This document shows, piece after piece, positions 27,938 through 39,290 of a DNA stretch of 64,000 nucleotides (position 1 is its first letter; each line of letters starts with the position of its first letter). Both the position numbers and the translations under genes were made by a program. Location: NCBI RefSeq assembly GCF_035594125.1, contig NC_087151.1, positions 19,099,501-19,163,500 of the forward strand, in the 5' to 3' direction. The DNA is from Scylla paramamosain. Lineage: Eukaryota; Arthropoda; Malacostraca; Decapoda; Portunidae. The notes below the pieces were generated by a model. That model was not told the DNA's origin. It did no database searches and saw only the letters and a program-made list of their open reading frames with translations.

Positions 27938-28202
27938 TTCATTGCCAAAACCAGAAAAATCTCTGTCTTGTCTTCGGGATAGTCCCTGTTGGAGTTGTGA
28001 ACAACAAAGTTGGCTGAGGTAGACCCCTCTTCACCACTCATTATGTTGGTTAATACACTTTCCACTAACTTTTAGGAGATAGAACGGCAGCAACCAAGCT
28101 AGTGTGACTCCCACCTCAGTATTAACCACCAGGGACAGCTCTCAGTTATGTAGACAGCTGGATATTAGGAGCAACATCTGTTGTTGTCCTCTCTGTTCGC
28201 TA

Positions 28203-31200
28203 TCTTGTGTGTGTATTTGCCTAGTTGTATTTACCTAGTTGTATTGTACAGGGTATGAGCCAAAGCTCATTTTGTCCTGTCTCCATAACCATATCTATCC
28301 AGTATGTACATGTGTACACTGTTTGCAGCAGCTACCTCTTCCTTCAGATCATTCCAGATTTCAATAGTTCTATATAGGAAGCTGCATTTCTTGATGTTGC
28401 TTGAACTCACTCTTCTATTTTTTCTTCACATGCCCCTTGTCTATCTCTCTCTTTCCTCCATCTGTGTTACCAAGTCATTTCTGTCTATTCTTTGTATATT
28501 GTTTACTAATATGTACACTGTTATCAGGTCTCCTTTTTCTCTTCTCTCTTGTAGTGTTGGTAAACCCATCCCTTTAAGTCTTTCCTCATATCTTAAGTTT
28601 TTCAATTCTGGTACCATCTTTGTTGCTATCCTCAGTATTCTTTCAAGTTTCCGTGTATCATTTTTTCTATGTGGAGCCCAAACTACTGCTGCGTATTCTA
28701 ATTTAGGACATATCATACTTGCTATAATTTTCCTAATTTAAAAAAAAATAGTTAAACACCACATTAATAATTGTTAACAAGCTGTGTGTAGAGTTGAATA
28801 TTCCATTTATGTCTTTCAAGTGATAGTGTGTCCTGAATCATTACTCCCAAATATTTTTCTTCATTACTTTTCATTATTATTCCTCCTCCCATTTTGTAAT
28901 TCTATAAAGGTCTCTTTTACTTTTTTCTATTTCCAACACATGGCATTTTCTGGCATTAAATTCTAGTTTCCATCTTTGGCTCCATGCATGTATTTTGTCA
29001 GTATTCTTTTGTAACTCCTTGCAGTCATTTTCATCCTTTATAATTTTCATTACTTTTGCATCATCAGCAAACAGGTTTATATAACTATTTAGATCCTCTG
29101 TCATATCATTTACATATGAGGCGCGCGGTGCAACAACGACGTAACCGAGAAATGGAAGTTTCGAGAAAAACGCGCTCAAAGTTAAACACTGATTGCGCAC
29201 AATAGGATACCCTTAAATAAGTAAGTATTATACATCATTTGAAAGGTCTTGGGTAGTTCTGTTTGGGGATGTAGGTTTCGAAGTGATAGGTGACGATTTT
29301 GGGTGGATGACTTACGCGTTAATTAACGCGTATACCGTAGGTAATAATTTTTTTTCCCGATATTGTTTTCATTTGTTAATAATGTGTTAGAGCCTATTAC
29401 ACATAGTATTAGGTGAAAGTTTCATGAAGATTGGTACATAAATAAATTTTTTATGAATTTTTTTCCGAGCGTAAAAAATAAAACTTACTCATTACCGGCT
29501 CATTACCGGCTCATTACCGCTCGACTTTGAGCCTTAGTACAGGTGCTTAGATGGTCGAATATGACTTGGCCGATATCACCACGAGACTTTTACACCCTTC
29601 TACCACACGGAGCAGGCAAAAACACGAAATCTCAAATTTCACGGTTACGTCGTTGTTGCACCGCGCTCCTCATATATCTGAAACATAATAGGTGCCAAAA
29701 CAAATCCTTGCTATACTCCACTTGTCGTTTTGTGCCAACCTGAATTAGTGTCCCTGATTACTGTTCTCATATCCCTCCCTTGTAAATGATCCTCCATCCA
29801 TCGCAATGTTACTCCCTGTAGTCCTCCTCCTTTCTCTAGCCTCCACATAAGGCTTTTGTGGGAAATTTTATCGAATGCTTTTTTTGAGAAACAGGTATAT
29901 TGCATCAACCCACCCGTCCCTCGCTTGCACTCCATCTATTGGTCTCATATAGAGGCTCAGTAGATTTGTGACACAGGATCTCCCTTTCCTAAATTCAAAT
30001 TGCTTTTCTGTAATTATCTTTTCATCTTCTAGATATTCCACCCATCTGTCTTTCATTACTATTTCACAAAGCTTGCTTACAATACTTGTTAGTGACACTA
30101 GTCTATAATAGTTCCATTTTATTTCCCCTTTTGTATATTGGCACTGTGTTAGCTCTTTTCCATTCCTTTGGTACTTTTCCTTCTCGCAACGAGCTGGTAT
30201 TTTTATCCCACATGTGTTTTTCCATTTGTTCTCTGCATTCTTTTCATATCCATCCATTTACTTGATCTAGTCCCATAGCTTTTCTAACATCCAGCTCTTC
30301 CAGCAGTTTTTTGATTTCTTGTCTCTTTACTTGTATCTGCTGTATTCCCTCATTCATTGATACCACTTTTAGTGCCACAAATTTGGTTTCCTTTGTAAAC
30401 ATCGGTTGAAAACTCTCATTCATTAGTTCATTCATCTCAGTAGTTTCATAAATTCTTCCTACCCTTTTTAATTTGTTCATGCCATCCTTATGTTTCATTT
30501 TCCTGTTTATGTATCTGAAGAAGAGTTTGGGTTCTTCCTTGCATTTTCTTACTATGTCACTTTCAAAGTTTCTTTCTTCTCTTCTTATTATACTATATTC
30601 AGTCCTTGCTTTTCTGTATTCTCTATCATTTCTGTTCAGTCGTCTCACCAATTTTTTCCATGCCATCTTTTATTTTTTTATTCATTTATTTATTTATTTA
30701 TTTTTATTTTTTTTATTTATTTATTTATTTTTTTTTTTTTGCTTCTACACACCTGGCATTATATCATCCATGTTTCTCTATTTTCAGTTTATAACTTGGC
30801 ACAAATTGTTGCACCCCCTCTATACTTGCTCAAAAATATCTCGTATTTGTCTAGCACTACTTTAGCTTCTAATAGTTCTTTCCTGTTAATTTTTTCCATA
30901 AAATTTGTTAAGCTCAGCAAAGTTTGCCTTAGCATAGTTCTGTCTCCCATTTCTGTATTGTTCTTTCCTGTGCAACACTTTTTCCTCCTGTGATACTATT
31001 TCTATTATCACATGATTGCTTATTCCTATTGGATTCAGACAATGTATACTTAGTCTACTTTCTGGAGTTTTCATAAACACTAAGTCCAGCTGTGATGGTT
31101 CTTCTTCACCGCATTTTGTATGCTTGTTCACCCATTGTCTCATTGTATTCACCATCATGGTTTGCATAAATTCTTTGCTCCATGACCTGACATTTTTTTT

Positions 31201-32840
31201 TCATCCTCTTCCATCTCCTCCCAGTTAGTTCCTTTAGTGTTGAAGTCACCTACTAAAAGCACTTTGTTATTTTCTTATAATTTCCTCTGTACTATTTTTT
31301 TGTTTCTAGTTGCATACTTTTAAATTTATTGATCTCCCATGCATTAGTTTTTGATGGTATGTATGTCACAATGAGTTTCTTTTTTTTCACTTCCTTTTAT
31401 CTTAATCACACCACTCAATGTTTCTGCCATTCCATCACCATATTCCACTTCCCCCAACAAAAATATCCTTTTTTTACCAATATCATCACTCCCCCTCCTC
31501 CCTTTCCTTTTCTGTCTCTCCTCCATGTGCTATATCCTTGCTTTGCAAATCTTAACTTTATTTCCTTTTTTAGTTTAGTTTCTGTTAAATATACCACATC
31601 TGGTTTATTATTCTTTGGTAATCACCAAGTTCTGATATGCTCAACACCAAACTATTTACATTTGTATACATGATTTTTAAACTTCTGCTTGGTGATCTGT
31701 GATATATTTGTACCACCATTTCCTCATTTTTATGTCCACAACTTTCCAAATGAACCATCTCATTTTTTGACTGGGCCTGTACTCTCAACTCTTTCATTTT
31801 ACTTTTTTCTTGTTTGTTCATGTCTCCTTTTATTCATATTTCCTTCATTCCTACTTTTGCCAATTTTTCTGTTCTTTGCAATATATGTTCCACTGCTATG
31901 ACATGAATCTTATTTTCATTGGTTTTGTTCAATTTTTGTTGTACTTTCTGATCCTATAAACCTCTTCAACTTGTTTGAGTATTCCCTTTCCTTCCTCTGC
32001 TGCTTCTGCTATAATTTCTTTAGCCCTTTTCACTTCTTTCTTTCTGGCTATTTTGATGGGTAGGTTCTTTTCCTTGACCCCAAATACTACCACACACATT
32101 TTTCTTTGTACCATGTCTCTCACAAGTTTATTTTTTTCTTTATTATTTTAATTACTTGCTTTTACATATCATTATTGTGTTCCTGTTCCTGTTGCCTTAT
32201 TACCTCCTTCATATCCACATTCTTCTGTTGTTTTCCCTCTTTCCTTTTTTTTACATCCTGTCACTAACTCTCGTTCTTGTACAGCTTTCTTTAATTCTTT
32301 GTTCTCTTTCTTTAGTTTTTTTTATTTCTTCACAGTACTTCTTGTCCATTATTTTTGCCACCTCATCTCTGTTCTTTGTTTTCTTTTTCTTTTTCCATCT
32401 TCCTCTTTTCCAACTCTGTTATATCAATGGATATCTTTTGTACATTGCCAGCACTTATCTCTCTTTCTTCCATACCTTTATCATCACTGCTAAGCTATGT
32501 ATTTCTTCTCGTATTTTCACATTCTTCTCTTCAGTTTTCCATATTTGTTTTTTCATATGTGCTTCATTAACATCCTCTTCCTTAAATCTTTCAAAAACAT
32601 CGTGATTAGTGTTGGATGCTATCTTCCCTGGTTGTTGTCACTTCCAATGTTTACCTGCACCACACTCACATTTCACCCTTTCAGCCACTCCCCAATTAAC
32701 ACTTCACCTTCCCCTGTATCCATACCTAGCACAAGTTCCTAGTATAGAGACAGGCCTCAAAGCTTATCCTCCAATTCACAACCAAAACCTAGGTAAATCC
32801 CTGGAGCTGTTGCTGATGTGTCCAATCAGCTGAGCATCTG
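28203..32840 (-). mobile_element. CR1-like LINE copy CR1-c, with a CpG-rich MITE inside
   Basis: The 3' tail at 28203-28245 reads GTATTTGCCTAGTTGTATTT on the plus strand. Minus-strand coding in order from the 5' end: coiled-coil ORF1 (about 32740-31850), endonuclease (31820-30890; a NSLVLSISELGDYQ segment), an RT fingers region with KAMGLDQVNGWI (30244-30666), an LFLKKS remnant of the KKAFDK motif at about 29885, then INLFADDAKVMK (YADD equivalent) at about 29080 and PKLEYAAVVWAPHRK at about 28700. The 554-bp MITE at 29118 splits the segment just before FADD. About 4.1 kb without the MITE. Frameshifted throughout. Confidence 0.8.
29118..29671. mobile_element. 554-bp foldback-type MITE with CpG-rich termini
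   Basis: Termini GAGGCGCGCGGTGCAACAAC and, reverse-complemented from 29671, GAGGAGCGCGGTGCAACAAC match over about 30 bp (one mismatch) and continue GACGTAACCG. ATAT is found on both sides (29114-29117 and 29672-29675); uninterrupted CR1 copies have one ATAT at that site. The interior is AT-rich with a 12-bp ACTCATTACCGG-type unit repeated three times near 29488-29520. No transposase is encoded. I do not recognise the family. Confidence 0.8.
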
Positions 32841-33055
32841 GGCAGTGTAATTATGATAAGGATAATAATTAACGGTTTATTATTAAGGCAGTTTACAAAC
32901 TGAAAATGTACAGAGGGGGTGGGAAATGCTTAACATTAATCCTAAAGCTAAGTCTAATCTAGAAACGAAATACAATTTATTGATGGCTCGCACCATGGTG
33001 GGAATCGCACTGAGTCTGTACCTGTCTGTGCGTGGCATCTTTAGGGGCCTTTAGG
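32841..33055. other. Unassigned spacer between CR1-c and CR1-b
   Basis: About 215 bp ending in a GT run (33056-33073) next to the CR1-b tail. The AACGGTTTATTATTAAGGCA segment looks like a dispersed repeat end, but no second copy is in this window. Confidence 0.4.
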
Positions 33056-33246
33056 TGTGTGTGTGTGTGTGTGTATTTACCTAGTTGTATTTACCTAGTA
33101 GTGCTTTATGGGAAAAGAGCTATGCTCGTGCTGTCCCATCTCCATATCTTTTAATGTCCAACTTAACCTTGAATCGATGTATACTTTCTGCATTTACTAT
33201 CTCCTCATCCAGACTGTTCCATACATCAATACTTCTATATAGGAAA

Positions 33247-34515
33247 CTATACTTTTTGACATCTTCTACAAGCACTCCTCTTCAGCCTCTTTCCATGTCC
33301 TCTAGTGTCCCGTGTATCCCAGGCCATTAAGTCGCTCCGGTCCACCTCCTCTACTCCCTCATATGCTTTATATATCGCAATCGAGTCTCCCCTTTCTTTC
33401 CTCTTTTCCAACATTGATAGATGTATCCTTTCCAGTCTCTCTTCATATGACAAGTCCCTGATACTTGGTACCATCTTTGTAGCTGCTCTTTGAACTCTCT
33501 CCAACTTCCTTATATCCTTTTTCTTGTATGGCGACCACACTACTGCTGCATATTCTAGTCTAGGTCTTATCAGCGACATGATCATCTTCCTGACCATCTC
33601 TTCATCCATATATGCAAAGGCCTGCCTTATTGTTCTCAACAAGTTATAGGTTTCTCCTGTAATTTTTGCTAATGTGTCTCTCAGGGGTCAGGTTCCCAGT
33701 CACTGTAACACCGAGATCCTTTTCCTCTTCTGCTCCACTCAACCTTACACCATTCAACACATAATTTCCTTTTACTCTTATTGTACTTTTTCCAAATTCT
33801 ATTACTTTACACTTCTTTAAATTAAATTCCATTTCCCATCTATAACTCCACTCTGATTTCTTGCTCAGGTCTTCTTGTAACGTTCCACAGTCCTCTGCAC
33901 TCTCAACTTTCTTCAGCAACTTTGCATCATCTGCAAAAATGCTCATGTAGCTGTTCACACTCTCCATCATATCATTTATATAGACTGCAAACATGCAAGT
34001 ACTGAGCCTTGGGGTACTCCACTTATGACTTCCCTCCATGATGATTTTTGATCTTTTACCACCATTCTCATTTCTGTTTGTCAAGAAATTTTTCATCCAT
34101 CTCAGCAGGCCCCCTCTTAGCCCACCATTATGCTTCAACTTCCACAACAATTTCCTGTGTGGCACTTTATCAAAAGCCTTCTTCAGGTCTAAATAAACAC
34201 AATCAGCCCACCCATCTCTTTCTTGCATTATATCCACTGCCCTAGAATAAAAACTCAGTAAGTTTGTAACAAACAATCTCCCTCTCTTAAATCTAAATTG
34301 TTGCTTTATTATCACTTCATTTACCTCTAGGTACTGCATCCATTTTATCCTTCACCAATCTTTCACACATTTTGCACACCACACTTGTTAGAGACACAGT
34401 TCTATAGTTTAAGGGCTCCTCTTTACTACCACCTTTGTAGATTGGCACTATGTTGGCTCTCTTCCATTCAATTGGGACTCTATTTTCAATTAGGGAGCTC
34501 TCAATAATATTATGT
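33247..34515 (-). pseudogene. CR1-b reverse transcriptase, palm and C-terminal half
   Basis: From 34515 leftward: VPIEWKRANIVPIYKGGS and PLNYRTVSLTSVVCKMCE, then FVTNLLSFYSRAVDIMQERD and VYLDLKKAFDKVPHRKLLWK (motif A Asp). IFADDAKLLKKV (YADD equivalent) is near 33920. After a frameshift comes RLEYAAVVWSPYKKKDIRKL and SYEERLERIHL. This is the order of a CR1/L2-group non-LTR reverse transcriptase. Stops near 34340 and 33644 break the frame. Confidence 0.8.
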
Positions 34516-34622
34516 ATTTTTTTTTTTTTTTATGTAGGAAGGACACTGGCCAAGGGCAACAAAAATCTAATAAAATAAATGCCCACTGAAATGCCAGTCC
34601 CATAAAAGGGTCAAAGCAGTGG

Positions 34623-35987
34623 TCAAAAATTGATGGATAAGTGTCTTGAAACCTCCCTCTTGAAGGAATTCAACTCATAAGAAGGTGGAAATACAGAAGC
34701 AGGCAGGGAGTTCCAGAGTTTACCAGAGAAAGGGATGAATGATTGAGAATACTGGTTAACTCTTGCGTTAGAGAGGTGGACAGAATAGGGGTGAGAGAAA
34801 GAAGAAAGTCTTGTGCAGTGAGGCCGCGGAAGGAGGGGAGGCATGCAGTTAGCAAGATCAGAAGAGCAGTTAGCATGAAAATAGCGGTAGAAGACAGCTA
34901 GATATGCAACATTGCGGCGGTGAGAGAGAGACTGAAGACAGTCAGTTAGAGGAGAGGAGTTGATGAGACGAAAAGCTTTTGATTCCACCTTGTCTAGAAG
35001 AGCAGTATGAGTGGAACCCCCCCAGACATGTGAAGCATAATCCATACATGGACGGATAAGGCCCTTTTACAGAGTTAGCAGCTGGGGGGGTGAGAAAAAC
35101 TGGCGGAGACGTCTCAGAACGCCTAACTTCATAGGAGCTGTTTTAGCTAGAGATGAGATGTGAAGTTTCCAGTTCAGATTATAAGTATAGGACAGACCGA
35201 GGATGTTCAGTGTAGAAGAGGGGGACAGTTGAGTGTCATTGAAGAGGAGGGGATAGTTGTCTGGAAGGTTGTGTCGAGTTGATAGATGGAGGAATTGAGT
35301 TTTTGAGGCATTGAACAATATCAAGTTTGCTCTGCCCCAATCAGAAATTTTAGAAAGATCAGAAGTCAGGCGTTCTGTGGCTTCCCTGCGTGATATGTTT
35401 ACCTCCTGAAGGGTTGGACGTCTATGAAAAGACATGGAAAAGTGCAGGGTGGTATCATCAGCGTAGGAGTGGATAGGACAAGAAGTTTGGTTTAGAAGAT
35501 CATTAATGAATAATAAGAAGAGAGTGGGTGACAGGACAGAACCCTGAGGAACACCACTGTTAATAGATTTAGGAGAAGAACAGTGTCCGTCTACCACAGC
35601 AGCAATAGAACGGTCAGAAAGGAAACTTGAGATGAAGTTACAGAGAGGATAGAAACCGTAGGAGGGTAGTTTGGAAATCAAAGCTTTGTGCCAGACTCTA
35701 TCAAAGGCTTTTGATATGTCCAAGGCAACAGCAAAAGTTTCACCAAAATCTCTAAAAGAGGATGACCAAGACTCAGTAAGGAAAGCCAGAAGATCACCAG
35801 TAGAGCAGCCTTGATGGAACCCATACTGGTGATCAGATAGAAGGTTGTGAAGTGATAGATGTTTAAGAATCTTCCTGTTGAGGATAGATTCAAAAACTTT
35901 AGATAGGCAGGAAATTAAAGCAATAGGACGGTAGTTTGAGGGATTAGAACGGTCACCCCATTTTAGGAACAGGTTGAATGTAGGCAA
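34623..35987 (-). pseudogene. A4 reverse transcriptase
   Basis: The frame 35067-35987 contains YRPIALISCLSKVFESILN, HQYGFHQGCSTGDLLAFL, VALDISKAFDRVWHKALISK (motif A), SGVPQGSVLSPTLFLLFIND (motif B) and HSYADDTTLHFS (catalytic YADD). After one frameshift, 34623-35045 carries YASHVWGGSTHTALLDK and PASVFPPSYELNSFKREVSR. RT motifs A-C are intact, so only a few lesions (linker and C-terminal shifts) disable it. Confidence 0.85.
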
Positions 35988-36353
35988 ACTTCCAGCAAGA
36001 AGGAAAAGTAGATGTTGACAGACAGAGCTGAAAGAGTTTGACTAGGCAAGGTGCAAGCACTGAGGCACAGTTTCAGAGAACAATAGGAGGGACCCCATCA
36101 GGTCCATAAGCCTTCCGAGGGTTTAGGCCTGCGAGGGCAAGGAAAACATCATTGCGAAGAATTTTAATACGTGGCATGAAGTAGTCAGAGAGTGGAGGAG
36201 AGGGAGGAACAAGCCCAGAATCATCCAAGGTAGAGTTTTTAGCAAAGGTTTGAGCAAAGAGTTCAGCTTTAGAAATAGATGTGATAGCAGTGGTTCCATC
36301 TGGTTGAAATAAAGGAGGGAAAGAAGAAGCAAAGTTATTGGAGATATTTTTGG

Positions 36354-37480
36354 CTAGATGCCAGAAATCATGAGGGGAGTTAGATCTTGAAAGGTTTTGA
36401 CATTTTCTGTAATGAAGGAGTTTTTGGCTAGTTGGAGAACAGACTTGGCATGGTTCCAGGCAGAAATATAAAGTGCATGAGATTCTGGTGATGGAAGGCT
36501 TAAGTACCTTTTGTGGGCCACCTCTCTATCATATATAGCACGAGAACAAGCTGTGTTAAACCAAGGTTTAGAAGGTTTAGGACGAGAAAAAGAGTGAGGA
36601 ATGTACGCCTCCATGCCAGACACTATCACCTCTGTTATGCGCTCAGCACACAAAGACGGGTCTCTGACACGGAAGCAGTAGTCATTCCAAGAAAAATCAG
36701 CAAAATACCTCCTCAGGTCCCCCCAACTAGCAGAGGCAAAACGCCAGAGGCACCTTCGCTTAGGGGGATTCTGAGGAGGGATTGGAGTGATAGGGCAAGA
36801 TAAAGTTATGAGATTGTGATCAGAGGTGCCCAACGGAGAAGAAAGGGTGACAGCATAAGCAGAAGGATTAGAGGTCAGGAAAAGGTCAAGAATGTTGGGC
36901 GTATCTCCAAGACGGTCAGGAATACGAGTAGGGTGTTGCACCAATTGCTCTAGGTCATGGAGGATAGCAAAGCTGAAGGCTAGTTCACCAGGATGGTTAG
37001 TGAAGGGAGAGGAAAGCCAAAGCTGGTGGTGAACATTGAAGTCTCCAAGAATGGAGATCTCTGCAAAAGGGAAGAGGGTCAGAATGTGCTCCACTTTGGA
37101 AGTTAAGTAGTCAAAGAATTTCTTATAGTCAGAGGAGTTAGGTGAGAGGTATACAGCACAGATAAATTTAGTATGAGAGTGACTCTGTAGTCATAGCCAG
37201 ATGGTGGAAAACTCGGAAAATTCAAGAGCGTGGGCACGAGAGCAGGTTAAGTCATTGCGCACATAAACGCAGCATCCAGCTTTGGATCGAAAATGAGGAT
37301 AGAGAAAGTAGGAGGGAACAGAAAAGGGGCTACTGTCAGTTGCCTCAGACACCTGAGTTTCAGTGAGGAAAAGAAGATGAGGTTTAGGAGAGGAGAGGTG
37401 GTGTTCTACAGATTGAAAATTAGATCTTAGACTGCGAATGTTGCAGAAGTTAATGAAGAAAAAGTTGAGGGGGTGTCAAG
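36354..37480 (-). pseudogene. A4 endonuclease domain
   Basis: Upstream part (about 37470-37100) reads NIRSLRSNF-type and TETQVSEATDSSPFSVPSYF text with frameshifts. The open part 36354-37094 gives [20 protein letters not shown] (GDFN), [17 protein letters not shown] and [10 protein letters not shown] (SDH motif with catalytic Asp and His). It continues into [20 protein letters not shown] and a linker. APE-type LINE endonuclease. Confidence 0.8.
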
Positions 37481-37820
37481 ACACTTAGGGTCGTCGACAG
37501 AAAGGCAGTCCGACCTGGGGATATTTATGGTCCCCTCCCCAGATGGGGACTCTGAGGCTGGTATAGGAGTCGCCATGATGATTTTAAAATTCTTGAGTGA
37601 AGGGTGTGTGTGTTATTAGGTGCTTGTAGTTTTGTGTGGAGGAAGAGAGTTGTCTTTAGAGGGCAGGCTGTGACTGCCCTCTTGTGTTGTGAGACACAAA
37701 GGGAAACGTTCAGTGAGGTCACAGCTGGGTTTAATGATAAGTTCACAGCACCCCCTGAACAGTGCTTTAGACCTCACTGGGAGTAATTATCATTTCGGCA
37801 GGTGTCTACTGCCTCCTCCT

Positions 37821-38194
37821 TCTACCCATGTCAACTGCTGACTGCACTCTTTTAGTATCCATCCTGACATTCCATCAGGTCCAGGGGCCTTCCTAACGTC
37901 TAGTCCCTCCATCTGTTTCTGGATATCCTCTTCAGTCACTTGGATTTCCCCCAGACCCATTTCCTCACTCATCTCACTCTGCCACACAAATGTTTTCTCT
38001 TTTGTGAGTACTGATTGAAAACTCCTGTTCATTATCTCTGCCAATTCAGCCGGATCCTCACACATTTTACCATTCACCTTCAATCTGCTTATTCCTTCTC
38101 TATTTTTCATTTTGCTGTTCACACATCTGAAGAATAGCTTTGGTTCCTCTTTGCATTTGTCCATAACACTATCTCATAATTTTTCCTTTCTTCT
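37821..38194 (-). pseudogene. CR1-b EN-RT linker and RT fingers
   Basis: Minus-strand text contains KCKEEPKLFFRCVNSKMKNR, an EIMNRSFQSVLTKEKTF segment, and KQMEGLDVRKAPGPDGMSGW, the GLDVRKAxGPDGI motif at the start of LINE reverse transcriptases. It reads into the 5' end of LINE A4 (…WVEGGGSRHLPK) near 37820. Confidence 0.8.
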
Positions 38195-39290
38195 CTAATA
38201 ACTTACATATTCATTTCTTGTAGTTGTGTAGTTTTGCCATAGCTCCTGTATATTTTTCCTCCGCCATCTATTCCGTGCCGTTTTCCTCTCCTCCCTAGCT
38301 ATTTCACATCTTCTGTTATACCAGTCATTGTTATATCTTCTCTTTGTCTCTACTTTTGGTACATATCTTTTCACTCCCACTTCATAAATATTGATGAAAG
38401 CTTCCCACTTCTTTTGCACATTACTTGCTGTGATAAGTATACTCCAGTCCACTTCACCAAAGTATCTCCTCATTTCTTCAAAATTTGACTTACCATAATT
38501 AAATCTTTCACTTTTATAATCTTCACATCTACTTTCCTCTCTTTTTTCTTTAATACAAAGCCTTATCATGACATGGTCGCATTTTCCTAGTGGACAACTA
38601 TTGTTCATGTCTTCTATAATATCTGTTTCTTTTGATAATACCAAATCAAGTCTTGATAGCTCCTCTCCTTCTCTGTATCTAGTGTTTTCCTCAACCCACT
38701 GTGTCATAATATTGTTCATTGCCCGTTTCAGAACTTTATCTCCCCATGAGTCTTCTCCTCTTGTGTTCCACTCCTCCCAATTTATCTCTACAATTAAAAT
38801 CTCCCATTATAACAATTTTGTTGTTTTCTTTAATTTTCTTTACAAGCCATTCTTTTGTCTCACTCAGCAACTGTTCATGCTCTTGTCTATTCCAGGTCTT
38901 TGTTTTTGATGGGACATACACCACTGTGACATATCGTGTTCCTCTTCTTCCATTTATTAGTTGTAAGTTTAGGCCTTCCACCAAGCCTTCTGCTTTTTCC
39001 ACACTCTCCACCCTGATACCCTTTTTAACAAGCATCATCACTCCACCTCCTCCTTTTCCACATCTGTTTTTTATCCACATATTGTACTTTCCCCCTCCTA
39101 AATTTGGTGTCTCTGAATCTCTTAGTTTAGTTTCTACCATTGCCATGATGTCTGGTTCATTTGCTTTTATAAATTCATTCACTTCATCCATCACTGAAAC
39201 TAAACCATCCACATTAGTATATGCCACAGTCCATGTCCCTCCCTCTCTTACAGCTGTGCCTCTGCACCCTTCACTCTTCGCATGTACCAC
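38195..39290 (-). pseudogene. CR1-b apurinic-type endonuclease
   Basis: The minus strand encodes YTNVDGLVSVMDEVNEFI, PDIMAMVETKL (catalytic Glu), GGGVMMLVKKGI, VIMGDFNCRD (GDFN) and SRLDLVLSKE, with KCDHVMIRLCI at the C-terminal His motif. These are the ordered motifs of APE-like LINE endonucleases that nick target DNA. One frameshift lies near 38720-38740 between the GDFN part and the SRLDLV part. Confidence 0.8.

Larger units (their letters stand above)
21786..28202 (-). mobile_element. CR1-like LINE copy CR1-a, interrupted by LINE A3
   Basis: Minus-strand element with a 3' tail at 21786-21825 (TATTTACCTACTTATATTTTA, then ACCTAG on the plus strand). RT C-terminal coding lies at 21798-22250, RT palm with YMSLFAGDAK (usual YADD changed to AGDA) at about 22590, RT fingers at 25761-26290, endonuclease at 26480-27130 and coiled-coil ORF1 at 27200-27940. 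LINE A3 splits the RT at about 23026-25760. Without A3 the copy is about 3.7 kb, near full length. Multiple stops and frameshifts are present. It abuts CR1-c head to tail at about 28202. Confidence 0.8.
34516..37820 (-). mobile_element. LINE-A copy A4, apparently full length (3.3 kb)
   Basis: The poly-A is at 34516-34530 (poly-T on plus) and the 5' end is near 37820, at the same sequence (AGGAGGCAGTAGACACCTGC read on minus) where copy A6 also begins, so this is probably the true 5' end. The single coding region has an APE-like endonuclease and reverse transcriptase. A candidate start is Met at about 37575 (MATPIPASESPSGEG). No separate ORF1 is visible. It is inserted in CR1-b in the same orientation. 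The LINE clade is not assigned; CR1/Jockey-like by motif style. Confidence 0.85.
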
